Positions 44,955 through 54,242 of a DNA stretch of 64,000 nt are shown in pieces. This DNA comes from an uncultured Paracoccaceae bacterium (GTDB taxonomy: Bacteria > Pseudomonadota > Alphaproteobacteria > Rhodobacterales > Rhodobacteraceae), in contig CALSOO010000006.1 of assembly GCA_943787985.1 (NCBI GenBank), forward strand, positions 62,001-126,000, read 5' to 3'. The notes below the pieces were generated by a model. It ran no database searches. It was not told the DNA's origin and saw only the letters and a list, made by a program, of their open reading frames with translations. Every line of letters begins with the position of its first letter. The stretch's first letter is position 1. Made by a program: the position numbers and the translations under genes.

Positions 44955-47300
44955 ATGCGCTTTTTGCTCTACTGCCTTTTGTCTGTCTTTGTTTGTGTGG
45001 CGGCAGTGAGCCCCGCGCAGGCGCAAAGTCTGTTTTCGCTTGGGGCAGGTTCCCAAGGCGACAGCAGTGATGCGCTGGCGGACACATTGCGACTGGCGGC
45101 CGAGAACGGCCTTGGCGTTGTGGTTGTAGACCCTCAGGGCAATATCATCGCCGCCCCCAACGCTGAAACGGGGCATGAGGAGGGCGAAAGCCATAGCGAA
45201 TCCACCCTGATGATGGCTCAAAAGCAGGGAGCCCAGTTCCGCTCGATGCTGCGCCAACGACTGGAAGCCTTGCCAGACTCCGTGAACGAAGTCGCGTATA
45301 TCTTGCGCGCCACAAGTCCGGATGGGCGGATCATGACCTTTGTCGAGGTTTTGTTCTATTCGCTTTTGTTGTTTGGCGTCGGACGACTGTTTATCATGTG
45401 GTTCGTCGGTCCGAAGATATTCAGCAAATTCGTGACTGCCCGCGTCAAAGAAAACCCCGACGGGTACCGCGAAAAAATGCCGTTTCTGGTGTTGCGCTTT
45501 TGCGTCGGGATACTGGGCACGCTGATCTCCATGGCGGTGGCCTATCTGCTGGGCGTGCTGATTTTTCCGGCAGTCGACAATCAGGCCGTCCAGATCACGA
45601 TCCTTGCCATCTATGTGGCGTTCTTTATGTGCCGCACCATCGGTGATGTCTGGCGGATGCTGCTGTCACCGTTCTTGTCGCAGTACCGCATTCCCAAGTT
45701 CTCCGACCGTGAGGCTTTGGTGCTGTATCGTTGGGTGTTCTATGTGGCCGCTGTCGATATCAGCGTGGTGACATTCGCGACGTGGATCAAAGATTTCGGC
45801 CTGAACTACAATGTTTACGCCATTGGATACGGGTTCCTTGCGCTGGTGACGGCCTTGCTCAATATCGGGGTTGTGGTGTTCAACCGCCGTGCGATCTCAA
45901 ATGCGATCCGCAACGGGAAAGCCCCTATGGATGTCTCTTGGATCACGCGCACAATTGCCCAAGCCTGGGCACCGGCGGTGATGGTTTATATTCTGTTCAG
46001 CTGGTTCAAGCTTGCGTTTGATCTGGTTCTGGAACTGCCTTTGTCCATTCCGTTGATCGCCGCCGCCTATGCGGTGTTCCTGACCATTTTGATTGTCTAC
46101 GGGGTGATCAATTTCGGCATCGAAAGCTACTTCCAACGCGCCCGGCTTATCGCAGAGATAAACACCTCAACCGAATCCGAAACAGACCTGCCCGTTGAAG
46201 AAGACGATGCCAACAAACCCGCCTTTACGCCGCGCCATAAGATGGGAACCTTTGAAGAGCTGGCGCGCCGTGTGTCCGGCATTCTGGCCTTTGTGGCAGG
46301 GGCCTATGCTCTGATCAGTATCTGGGGGAACTCGGCCCAAAGCATGGTAGAAGAAAGCCCGCTCGGGCTGCGTATCCTTGATGTGATGGTGATCATCTTC
46401 ATCGGCTACATAGTGTTCCACGCCTTTCGGATCTGGATCGATGGCAAAATCGCCGAAGAACAAGGGGACGTGGTCGAAGGGGAATTGGGCGATGAAGGCG
46501 GGGGCAGCAATGCCAGCCGCTTGGCAACATTGCTGCCGTTGTTCCGCAACTTCATGTTGATCATCATTATGGTGACAATTGTCTTGATCATTCTGTTGGA
46601 GATGGGGGTCAACGTGGGCCCGTTGTTTGCGGGTGCCGGTGTTGTCGGGGTGGCCATCGGGTTCGGCTCGCAATCTTTGGTCCGCGATATTTTCTCGGGG
46701 GCGTTTTTCCTCTTTGATGATGCATTCCGCAAAGGCGAGTACATCGACATTGGCGGGGTCAAAGGGACGGTCGAGAACATCTCCGTGCGCTCGTTCCAAT
46801 TGCGTCACCACCTCGGGGCGCTGCACACGATCCCGTTTGGCGAAATTCAAGTGCTCACCAACTACTCCCGGGATTGGGTGATTATGAAGCTGCCCTTGCG
46901 CGTCACGTATGAGACGGACGTGGAACATGTGCGCAAATTGATCAAGAAACTGGGGGTCGCATTGTTGGATGATCCGGTGATCGGGTCAAACTTTATCCAA
47001 CCGCTGAAGTCCCAAGGCGTCATTGAAATGCAAGACAGCGCCATGATCATCCGCGTCAAATTCATGACAAAGCCGGGGGATCAATGGCTGGTGCGCAAGA
47101 AGGTGTACGAAGAAATCCGGGTGCTCTTTGAGCGCGAGGGGATCAAGTTCGCACACCGCGAAGTCACGGTGCGTCTGGCGGATGGCAAAACCGATGATCT
47201 GACAGCGGATGAGCGCGATGCCGTGACTGCGGCGGCTCAGGCGGCGATGGAAGAGGATTTGATGGAAGGCGGAATTGAGGACGGCGGCGACGACCGTTAA
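44955..47300 (+). CDS. MscS-family mechanosensitive ion channel (large form)
   Basis: Protein of 781 residues. The signal peptide MRFLLYCLLSVFVCVAAV precedes an N-terminal periplasmic domain, then several transmembrane helices, then the conserved MscS pore region around residue 545-600 (GPLFAGAGVVGVAIGFGSQSLVRDIFSG) and the beta domain EYIDIGGVKGTVENISVRSF with the HTIPFGEI that follows. A large form of this kind is a hyposmotic-shock release channel in the inner membrane. The start 44955 ATG is preferred over GTG 44952. It is divergent from the glycan operon. Confidence 0.9.
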   Translation: MRFLLYCLLSVFVCVAAVSPAQAQSLFSLGAGSQGDSSDALADTLRLAAENGLGVVVVDPQGNIIAAPNAETGHEEGESHSESTLMMAQKQGAQFRSMLRQRLEALPDSVNEVAYILRATSPDGRIMTFVEVLFYSLLLFGVGRLFIMWFVGPKIFSKFVTARVKENPDGYREKMPFLVLRFCVGILGTLISMAVAYLLGVLIFPAVDNQAVQITILAIYVAFFMCRTIGDVWRMLLSPFLSQYRIPKFSDREALVLYRWVFYVAAVDISVVTFATWIKDFGLNYNVYAIGYGFLALVTALLNIGVVVFNRRAISNAIRNGKAPMDVSWITRTIAQAWAPAVMVYILFSWFKLAFDLVLELPLSIPLIAAAYAVFLTILIVYGVINFGIESYFQRARLIAEINTSTESETDLPVEEDDANKPAFTPRHKMGTFEELARRVSGILAFVAGAYALISIWGNSAQSMVEESPLGLRILDVMVIIFIGYIVFHAFRIWIDGKIAEEQGDVVEGELGDEGGGSNASRLATLLPLFRNFMLIIIMVTIVLIILLEMGVNVGPLFAGAGVVGVAIGFGSQSLVRDIFSGAFFLFDDAFRKGEYIDIGGVKGTVENISVRSFQLRHHLGALHTIPFGEIQVLTNYSRDWVIMKLPLRVTYETDVEHVRKLIKKLGVALLDDPVIGSNFIQPLKSQGVIEMQDSAMIIRVKFMTKPGDQWLVRKKVYEEIRVLFEREGIKFAHREVTVRLADGKTDDLTADERDAVTAAAQAAMEEDLMEGGIEDGGDDR

Positions 47301-47408
47301 GGGGCGCGACTCTGCGCTCACGTTAACCATTGAACATGGATTGACCCTATACAAATAGAGGTAAAGGGGTTAAGCGCGCGTCTTGACCTAAGCTGAAAGC
47401 CCCTTTTT

Positions 47409-49598
47409 GTGAAACAGACCCTAGCCGATGCGCTGAGCCAGCGCGGATACGATAAACTGACTCCCGTACAGGAGGCCGTCACAGATCCCGATCTGGAAGG
47501 CAAAGACCTTTTGGTCTCTGCACAGACCGGATCCGGCAAGACGGTGGGCTTCGGTCTGGCCCTTGGCAACACGTTGCTGGACGGGGAACGCTTTGAACAG
47601 GCCGGCCCGCCGCTGGCCTTGATCATCGCCCCGACCCGCGAGCTGGCCATGCAGGTGAAACGCGAACTGGCATGGCTTTATGGTCCTGCGGGGGCGGTGA
47701 TGGCCTCCTGCGTTGGTGGCATGGACATGCGCGATGAACGCCGCGCCCTTGCGCGGGGCGCGCATATCGTGGTCGCTACACCGGGCCGTTTGCGCGACCA
47801 CATCATGCGCAACGTCATCGACCTGAGCAACATCCGCGGCGTCGTTCTGGACGAAGCCGACGAAATGCTGGACTTGGGATTCCGCGAAGATCTCGAATAC
47901 ATCCTCGGGGCATGCCCCGAAGAACGCCGCACGTTGATGTTCTCGGCAACTGTGCCGAAATCCATCGCGGGCCTTGCCAAAAGCTATCAGCGCGACGCCC
48001 AACGGGTCACCACCGTGGCCGAAGCGTCCCAGCACACCGACATCGAATACCAGGCGATGAACGTCGCCAACCATGACGGCGAGAACGCGATCATCAATAT
48101 TTTGCGCTATTACGAGGCCCCCAACGCCATCGTGTTCTGCAACACGCGCGCCATGGTGAACCGTGTGACCACGCGCTTGTCCAACCGTGGATTTTCCGTT
48201 GTGGCCCTCTCGGGTGAATTGTCCCAAGCTGAACGTACCCACGCCTTGCAAGCCATGCGCGACGGTCGTGCGCGGGTCTGCGTTGCCACGGATGTCGCAG
48301 CACGCGGGATCGACCTTCCCGGCTTGATCTGGTTGTGCATGCGGAACTGCCCAACAACCATGAAACCCTGTTGCACCGTCTGGCCGCACAGGGCGTGCAG
48401 GGCGCAAAGGCACCTCTGCGGTCATCGTGACGGCCAAAGTCCGTCGCAAGGCAGAACGCATTTTGCAATCCGCCAAAGTGTCGGCAACGTGGGGCAACGC
48501 TCCGTCCGCCGATGCCGTGCGCGAAAAAGACCAGACACGCCTGTTGGATGACCCGATGTGGTCCACGCCCGTTGAGGAAAACGAGGCCGAAATGGTCGCC
48601 AAGCTGATGGAACACTTCAGCGCAGAGCAACTCTCGGCCGCCTTCATGCGCTTGTATGCGCAGCGCGTGTCCTCATCCCGAGGAACTGTCGTCTGCTGGC
48701 GACAACAAACCACCCAAAGCGCGCGCGCCGTTTGGCCCATCCAAATGGTTCAGCGTTTCTGCAGGGGCGCAATCAAGGGGCCGAAGTCCGCCGCTTGTTG
48801 CCGATCCTGTGCAACGCAGGCGACGTGACCAAAGACGACATCGGCGCCATCCGCGTTCAAGACAACGAAACATATGTCGAGATGCAGGAAAGCAGTGTCG
48901 CAGGGTTCATCGCAGCCCTTGGGCCTGACATGAAAGTCGAAGGCGGCTTGACCGTCAGCGCACTGGCGAGCCCACCCGCGGCCTCAAACACGCCCCGCCC
49001 TGCCTATAAGGGCAAGCCAAAAGGGGACGGTGCAGGCCGTAAGTTCGACAAATCCAAACCACGCGATGACTACAAACCCCGCGATGACAAACCGCGGGAG
49101 CATAAACCCCGCGAGGACAAGCCGAAATACGACCGTAAGCCCCGCGAGGACGCAAAGCCCCGCGAAGACTACACTCCGGCCCCAAAAGCTGAAACTCCCA
49201 AACCAGCCGCCGCCAAGCCAGCCCCGAAAGCGGCCAGCGCACCGGTGGATTACAATGACGCGCCCGCGCCCAAGCCACGCAAACCAAAACCGGCAGCGAA
49301 ACCTGCAGGCGGTGGTGGGCATCCGGCGTCCAAGCGCTTTGTGAAGCCCAAGACGGCCATGGACAAGGCCCGCGACGATGGTGCCGTTTCCGAACGCAAA
49401 CCCCGCGGCGATAAATTCGCCAAACCTGCGGGCAAAGGGGGCGCCAAGCCAAAGGCCAAGTTTGAAGGCAAACCAAGCGGCTCCAAACCGTCTGGGGGCA
49501 AGAATCTTGCCCCCAAAACAGGCAAGCCGAACTCCAAGAAAAACAAGGCCCGCCGTGCAGCAAGCGAAGGCGGTGGGCAACCGCCGCGTCGCGGCTAA
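47409..49598 (+). pseudogene. DEAD-box RNA helicase with DbpA-type domain, four single-base indels
   Basis: From GTG 47409 the sequence gives a full DEAD-box helicase: SAQTGSGKT, IIAPTRELAMQ, VATPGRLRDH, LDEADEMLD, MFSATVPKS and then GIDLPGL. Here the frame slips (deletions near 48323 and 48379, insertions near 48678 and 48766), beyond which HRSGRTGRAG-like residues, a DbpA RNA-binding domain (RRLLPILCNAGDVTKDDIGA) and a long Lys/Pro/Arg-rich tail continue. Corrected length is 729 residues. Such proteins remodel ribosomal or cold-shock RNA. The four errors restore the same frame, so sequencing error is likely. Confidence 0.85.
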
Positions 49599-49608
49599 AG
49601 GGTAAACC

Positions 49609-50030
49609 ATGTGGCGCCCCGCTCCAGAAATTCGGGTGTTGGCGCAAGATTTGCATCGCAAAGGCAATGCGCGGCTCGCCAGCGATGTTCTGGACGATGA
49701 GGGCTGCGTCTAAGGCGTGCGGCCTCCGGGCGTCGTGTGGAATTCCGAGAAACATGGCAAATGGCGCTGACGCGTGCGTTCCGCCAAGAACCGGGCGCCG
49801 ATATCGACATCACCGGTCCCGCCATCGTTTTGGAAAATATCTATGTGCATGCAGGTCAAAAGGGGCACAAGGTTATTTTCGCCGCCCCAATTGAATATCG
49901 CGATACAACTCTGATCGCGCAAGACGCATTGCAATATATCGAGCCCGCGCAAGCAGACATTTTCGCGCTGTGGCACGACATCGACGGGCTCGATACATCA
50001 AACGGGCCCATGCTCTTCGCTGTAGGATGA
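49609..50030 (+). pseudogene. NUDIX hydrolase, decayed
   Basis: The beginning MWRPAPEIRVLAQDLHRKGN resembles the start of many roseobacter NUDIX hydrolases. An in-frame TAA follows GCV at 49714-49716, and the frame then shifts near 49735. The second half reads EFRETWQMALTRAFRQEPGAD where a Nudix box (RExxEExG) is expected: the key Glu residues appear as Ala and Gln, so the active site is damaged beyond simple frameshifts. The rest continues NIYVHAGQKGHKVIFAAPIE. I read this as true decay. Confidence 0.6.
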
Positions 50031-50049
50031 AAAGATGTCCTGTAAGCTT

Positions 50050-50104
50050 CATCTCGCCAGATAAACCTCGGGGGAGACGCAAAGCGTCGGGGGCAGAGCC
50101 CCCA
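50050..50104. repeat. Hairpin repeat copy 1 (terminator-like)
   Basis: A 55-base element starting CATCTCGCCAGATAAACCTC and containing GACGC-AAA-GCGTC and GGGGGCAGAGCCCCC hairpins. It separates two convergent genes (the decayed NUDIX gene and the ABC permease). Confidence 0.75.
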
Positions 50105-50116
50105 ACCATGGGCGCG

Positions 50117-51271
50117 TCAGGCCTTGTAAGGGTCCAGACTGTCGCGCAACCCGTCGCCCAGGAAATTAAAGGCCAGAACCACCACAATGATGGGCAGCAT
50201 GGGAATGGCCGTCCACGGATAAATCTCGATCGACGCAAGGTTTTGCGCATCGTTGAGCATCACGCCCCAACTCACCGCAGGGGCGCGCAGGCCAAGGCCC
50301 AAGAAGGACAAGGCCGTTTCCCCCAGGATCATCGCGGGGATCGACAAGGTGGCTGATGCGATCAAGTGGCTCATAAAGTTGGGCAACAAATGCCGGCGGA
50401 TCACGCGGCTTGGCTTGGCGCCCATCATTTCTGCGGCGCGTACGTATTCTTCCTCGCGCAAGGAGAGGAATTTGGACCGTACGGCGCGCGCCAGTCCGGG
50501 CCAATCCAGTATGCCCAGAATGACCGATATGATGAAGAACACGGCGACGGGCCCCCAGCTTGATGGCACAGCTGCAGACAAAGCCAACCACAAGGGCAGC
50601 TCTGGCAGGGAGCGCAAAATCTCGATGACACGGTTGATGGTCCAGTCGGTTTTGCCGCCAAAGTAGCCCGCGATAGATCCAAAGGTAATGCCCAGCAAAA
50701 AGGACACCGTGATCCCGATCAATCCGACCGTCAGTGACAACTGCGCTCCGAACATGATGCGGCTGAAGACATCGCGCCCCAATCTGTCCGACCCCCAAAG
50801 AAAGACGGTCGCCCCTTCAGGTGCACAAAACAGATGAGTGTCCGAAGGAATGAAGCCGAACAGATTGTAGACGTCCCCCTCGCACAAAAACTCCAGTGGC
50901 ATGGGGGTGCTTGTGTCCGTGCGGTAGCGCCAGCGGAATTCTTCAAGGTCGGCCGTGCCGGTGATCGGGTAAACATAGGGGCCGACAAAAGACCCTTCAT
51001 GCCACAAATTGATGCTTTGGGGGGGGGCGTAAAGGTATTCGGCACTGCGCTCGTTCGGAGTATAGGGCGAAATGAATCCGGCAAAAGGCAGCATCAGATA
51101 GCTCAGCAACAAGAAGATGCCCGATATCAGCCCCAGCTTGTGGCGTTTGAACTTGCGCCAGACCAGCACCCAGTTGGGCGCATCCATGTCAGAACGATCA
51201 AGGGCGCTCAGGTCCACATTGGGATCGTAGGGGGCGTCGTCGATATAGCGACCGTCAGGTAAATTGCTCAT
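50117..51271 (-). CDS. ABC transporter permease, oligopeptide type (DppC/OppC-like)
   Basis: Protein of 384 residues, with an N-terminal OppC-N-type hydrophobic helix (LGLISGIFLLLSYLMLPF) and the BPD permease domain from about residue 180, containing GSDRLGRDVFSRIMFGAQLS and the EAA loop with AAEMMGAKPSRVIRRHLLPN. The extracytoplasmic insert (about residues 80-160) is longer than in OppC. Last gene of a four-gene operon; it overlaps the OppB-like gene by 4 bases. Confidence 0.92.
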   Translation of the reverse strand: MSNLPDGRYIDDAPYDPNVDLSALDRSDMDAPNWVLVWRKFKRHKLGLISGIFLLLSYLMLPFAGFISPYTPNERSAEYLYAPPQSINLWHEGSFVGPYVYPITGTADLEEFRWRYRTDTSTPMPLEFLCEGDVYNLFGFIPSDTHLFCAPEGATVFLWGSDRLGRDVFSRIMFGAQLSLTVGLIGITVSFLLGITFGSIAGYFGGKTDWTINRVIEILRSLPELPLWLALSAAVPSSWGPVAVFFIISVILGILDWPGLARAVRSKFLSLREEEYVRAAEMMGAKPSRVIRRHLLPNFMSHLIASATLSIPAMILGETALSFLGLGLRAPAVSWGVMLNDAQNLASIEIYPWTAIPMLPIIVVVLAFNFLGDGLRDSLDPYKA

Positions 51272-52296
51272 CCGTCGCGCGCTCCATAGCGAATGCGTGG
51301 GTCTAGTAGAACCAGCAGCAGGTCAGAGACCATCGTCCCGATGAGGGTCAGCAAGGCGACAAACATCAAGATAAAGGCGGCCAGGAATTGATCCTGGGAC
51401 TTCAACGCCGTCAACAGGGCCGGACCAATGGTCTGCAAGCCAAGGACCACCGACACCAGTACCGACCCTGATATCATCGAGGGTAACAGGTTCCCGATGT
51501 CCGCGACAAAAGGGTTAAAGGCCATGCGCAACGGATATTTGGTCAGCAAACGGGTGGGGGACATGCCCTTGGCCTTGGCCGTTTCCACATAGGGTTTGGA
51601 CAATTCGTCCAGCATATTGGCGCGCAAGCGCTGCATCATCGCCGCCGCGCCCGAGGTCCCGATGACAAAGGTGGGCACGATCAAGTGGAGCAGTACGGAC
51701 TTCACCTTGCCGGGGCTCATCGGTTCCCCTTCATAGATGGGGTCCATCAGGCCGCCGATGGGGAGCCCCAAGTATTTGTTGCCATAGTAAAACAGCATCA
51801 AGGCCAGCAGGAAGTTGGGCGTTGCCAATCCAAGGTAGCCAACAAATGCGGCTGTATAATCCACGGCCGTTTCCGACTTTGCTGCCGCCAGAACGCCCAA
51901 AGGCAACGCGACCGCGTAGACGAACAACACAGCGGCAAGGTTCACCAGAACCGTCAACCATAATGCGTTGCCCACGATATCCGCGACGGGGCGGTCAAAC
52001 TCGAAGGACCAGCCAAAGTCGCCCTGCAACAGGCCCGAAAAGCCGTTGGGACCGGGGGCAAAGCCTGCCCAGATCAAATATTGCTGCCACAACGGGCGAT
52101 CCAGCGCGTATTCTGTGCGCAAGAATTCTGCCTTGGCCACGCCTTCAGCCTGACCGGTGGCGCGCAGCTCTGCAATCTGGTTGGACAGATAATCGCCAGG
52201 GGGCAGGTTAATGATGACGAAGACCAGCATCGACACCACGACCAGCGTCAAAAGCATCGTCAAAAGCCGATAGGCCGCATAGCGGATAAACATCAT
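51268..52296 (-). CDS. ABC transporter permease, oligopeptide type (DppB/OppB-like)
   Basis: Protein of 342 residues with about six transmembrane helices. The start MMFIRYAAYRLLTMLLTLVV is typical of OppB permeases (hydrophobic first helix), followed by YALDRPLWQQYLIWAG and, near the C terminus, the EAA loop PYVETAKAKGMSPTRLLTKY. It overlaps the binding protein gene upstream by 4 bases and the OppC-like gene by 4 bases. Confidence 0.92.
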   Translation of the reverse strand: MMFIRYAAYRLLTMLLTLVVVSMLVFVIINLPPGDYLSNQIAELRATGQAEGVAKAEFLRTEYALDRPLWQQYLIWAGFAPGPNGFSGLLQGDFGWSFEFDRPVADIVGNALWLTVLVNLAAVLFVYAVALPLGVLAAAKSETAVDYTAAFVGYLGLATPNFLLALMLFYYGNKYLGLPIGGLMDPIYEGEPMSPGKVKSVLLHLIVPTFVIGTSGAAAMMQRLRANMLDELSKPYVETAKAKGMSPTRLLTKYPLRMAFNPFVADIGNLLPSMISGSVLVSVVLGLQTIGPALLTALKSQDQFLAAFILMFVALLTLIGTMVSDLLLVLLDPRIRYGARDG

Positions 52297-54242
52297 TGGC
52301 TCACCTGCATTTTGGCACGTTCCCCGTCAAAGTAAAATTCGTCGATCCGGTGAATACCGAAATGCGCCCCCGGTTCCCACGCCCATTTTGCGGTTTCGGG
52401 AACGTTGCGCAGGTCCTTGTTGACCACCACGGGTTGCGGGGCTTCGGCCAAAACGCCAATTCCGAATTGCTGATCGGCATGAATGCCCAACATCTCGCGC
52501 CAAATGTCATCGCGTTCGGCGGCATCACCGGTTTTCTCCCACGCGTGCCACAAAGCCATGAGGCGTTCCGGCTCGGGCATGTCGATTGGCTCTCCTGCTG
52601 CGCCGCGGGTCTGCATATATTGCCCCCATTTCGGCCATGCAAAGAACTCCTGTTGGGTCGGCGCCAAATACTCTGGCGGAGTCGAGGATTGGGGCAAGCC
52701 GTTGTCCCAACCGAACCAGACAGCGGACATGGAGAGGCCCGAATAAACGCGGTTGCGCAAAATATCGCGGTCCAATGGGCGCATGACCAGTTTGATCCCA
52801 AGCTCGCGCCACGTGTCCGCAATGATGGCCAAAGCATTGCCGACCTCTTGGCGCTCTCCGGCGGTTTCGATCATGAAATGCATCGGGCGCCCGTCAGGCA
52901 ACAAACGCAACCCCGCGCGGTTGCGCTCTGTCAGGCCCATTTCGTCGAGCAGTCGGTTGCCTTCGGCCACGTCATAGTTGGCCCACGCTTGCAGGTTTTC
53001 GGTGTCATGCAAGGGGCTGAGCGACACAGCGGTCATCCCCCCTTCAGAGGCCAGACCAAAGTAGAGCGTACGATTGATCATGCGCCGGTCGATCCCCATC
53101 GACAACGCACGGCGAAAGCGCACATCGCGCATCACTGCGCGCCAGGTCGGGTCGGCAAAGTTCAGGTTCGGGTAGATCGCAATCTGTGATGCAGCAGAAT
53201 TGGCCCACAAGAATGTGCGGTAATTGCCACCATCCGCCTGCCCCTTTTTCAGGATCGAGATATCGCGGAAATCAAGGCCTCGGGCCTGCAAATCAGCTTC
53301 GCCTGCGTTGGCTTTGGCCGCAACCAGGCCCCCGCCAACAATCGTCATTTCGACAATGTCGATGTAGGGCAGTTGCAGCCCTTGCGTGTCGATACGGTGA
53401 TAAAACGGATTGCGCACGAACAACTGGCGGCTTGAGCGACCGGCACTTGCGGCCATCCAGGGTTGCAGCGTGGGAAGGGCGGGATTGTCGAACTTGTACA
53501 TGTTGTCGACTTTGTTGTGCAATGCGGCCCAACTGCGCACACGTTTGGAACGGACCAGTTCGGCCAGATCCTCAACTTCGGCAAAATCTTCGTGGAACTG
53601 TTTGAGGTAGTGGGCAGGGCGGTAGATAAACGGCGGGCGGGCGCCAGCAAGGATCTGCAAAAAGCGGGGATTTGGCAAATCCCATTCGATGACAACAGTC
53701 CATGCATCGGGAAAGCTCACTTGCGCCACTTTGCCATTGACCCGCATCACATCGGGGGGGCCGTTGGGGCTCAATTCCTCGTTGTTGGCGACGTGATCCC
53801 AAAAATAGCGGAAGTCCTCGGAGGTGAAAGCTGCGCCGTCCGACCAACGATGCCCTTTGCGCAGATGCAGGGTGAACTTGCGGTTTTCCACGACGTCGAT
53901 ATCGCGCAACAAGTCGGGCTGCATTTCATAATTGTGATCATACCCGACCAAGCGGGCGTAGCCATAGACCACCATCTGGCGGATGTCTTTGGAGCGGGTG
54001 ACCATGGTACGCAACGTCCCGCCATGTGTCCCCAATGTGCGTCCTTTGGCCTCTGGGTCAACGATGAGTGGCTCGTCGGGAATGCGGTCTGCGATCGCAG
54101 GCAACCCACCGGAGTCGACCTCTTGAGCCCAAAAGCTGCTTTCCTGCAAAGGGGCTGCAGAACTGGCACCTGCCCAAAGCGTCGCGCACAAGAGTGCGCG
54201 GGTCAATGCCTTCACAGGGATCAAAACTGCGGATTTAAACAT
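52293..54242 (-). CDS. ABC transporter substrate-binding protein, family 5
   Basis: Periplasmic protein of 649 residues with a signal peptide (VKALTRALLCATLWAGASSA, cleavage near residue 29). Its length and features such as HLRKGHRWSDGAAFTSEDFR and KGQADGGNYRTF fit the large family-5 solute receptors like YejA and other oligopeptide or oligosaccharide binders. It overlaps the ATPase gene by 8 bases and the OppB gene by 4. Ligand unknown; peptides or plant/algal oligosaccharides are both known for the family. Confidence 0.9.
   Translation of the reverse strand: MFKSAVLIPVKALTRALLCATLWAGASSAAPLQESSFWAQEVDSGGLPAIADRIPDEPLIVDPEAKGRTLGTHGGTLRTMVTRSKDIRQMVVYGYARLVGYDHNYEMQPDLLRDIDVVENRKFTLHLRKGHRWSDGAAFTSEDFRYFWDHVANNEELSPNGPPDVMRVNGKVAQVSFPDAWTVVIEWDLPNPRFLQILAGARPPFIYRPAHYLKQFHEDFAEVEDLAELVRSKRVRSWAALHNKVDNMYKFDNPALPTLQPWMAASAGRSSRQLFVRNPFYHRIDTQGLQLPYIDIVEMTIVGGGLVAAKANAGEADLQARGLDFRDISILKKGQADGGNYRTFLWANSAASQIAIYPNLNFADPTWRAVMRDVRFRRALSMGIDRRMINRTLYFGLASEGGMTAVSLSPLHDTENLQAWANYDVAEGNRLLDEMGLTERNRAGLRLLPDGRPMHFMIETAGERQEVGNALAIIADTWRELGIKLVMRPLDRDILRNRVYSGLSMSAVWFGWDNGLPQSSTPPEYLAPTQQEFFAWPKWGQYMQTRGAAGEPIDMPEPERLMALWHAWEKTGDAAERDDIWREMLGIHADQQFGIGVLAEAPQPVVVNKDLRNVPETAKWAWEPGAHFGIHRIDEFYFDGERAKMQVSQ

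Noticed and set aside
47421..48740. 439-residue minus-strand open frame opposite the DEAD-box gene
   Set aside because: GC-rich antisense shadow; helicase motifs on the plus strand explain the region.
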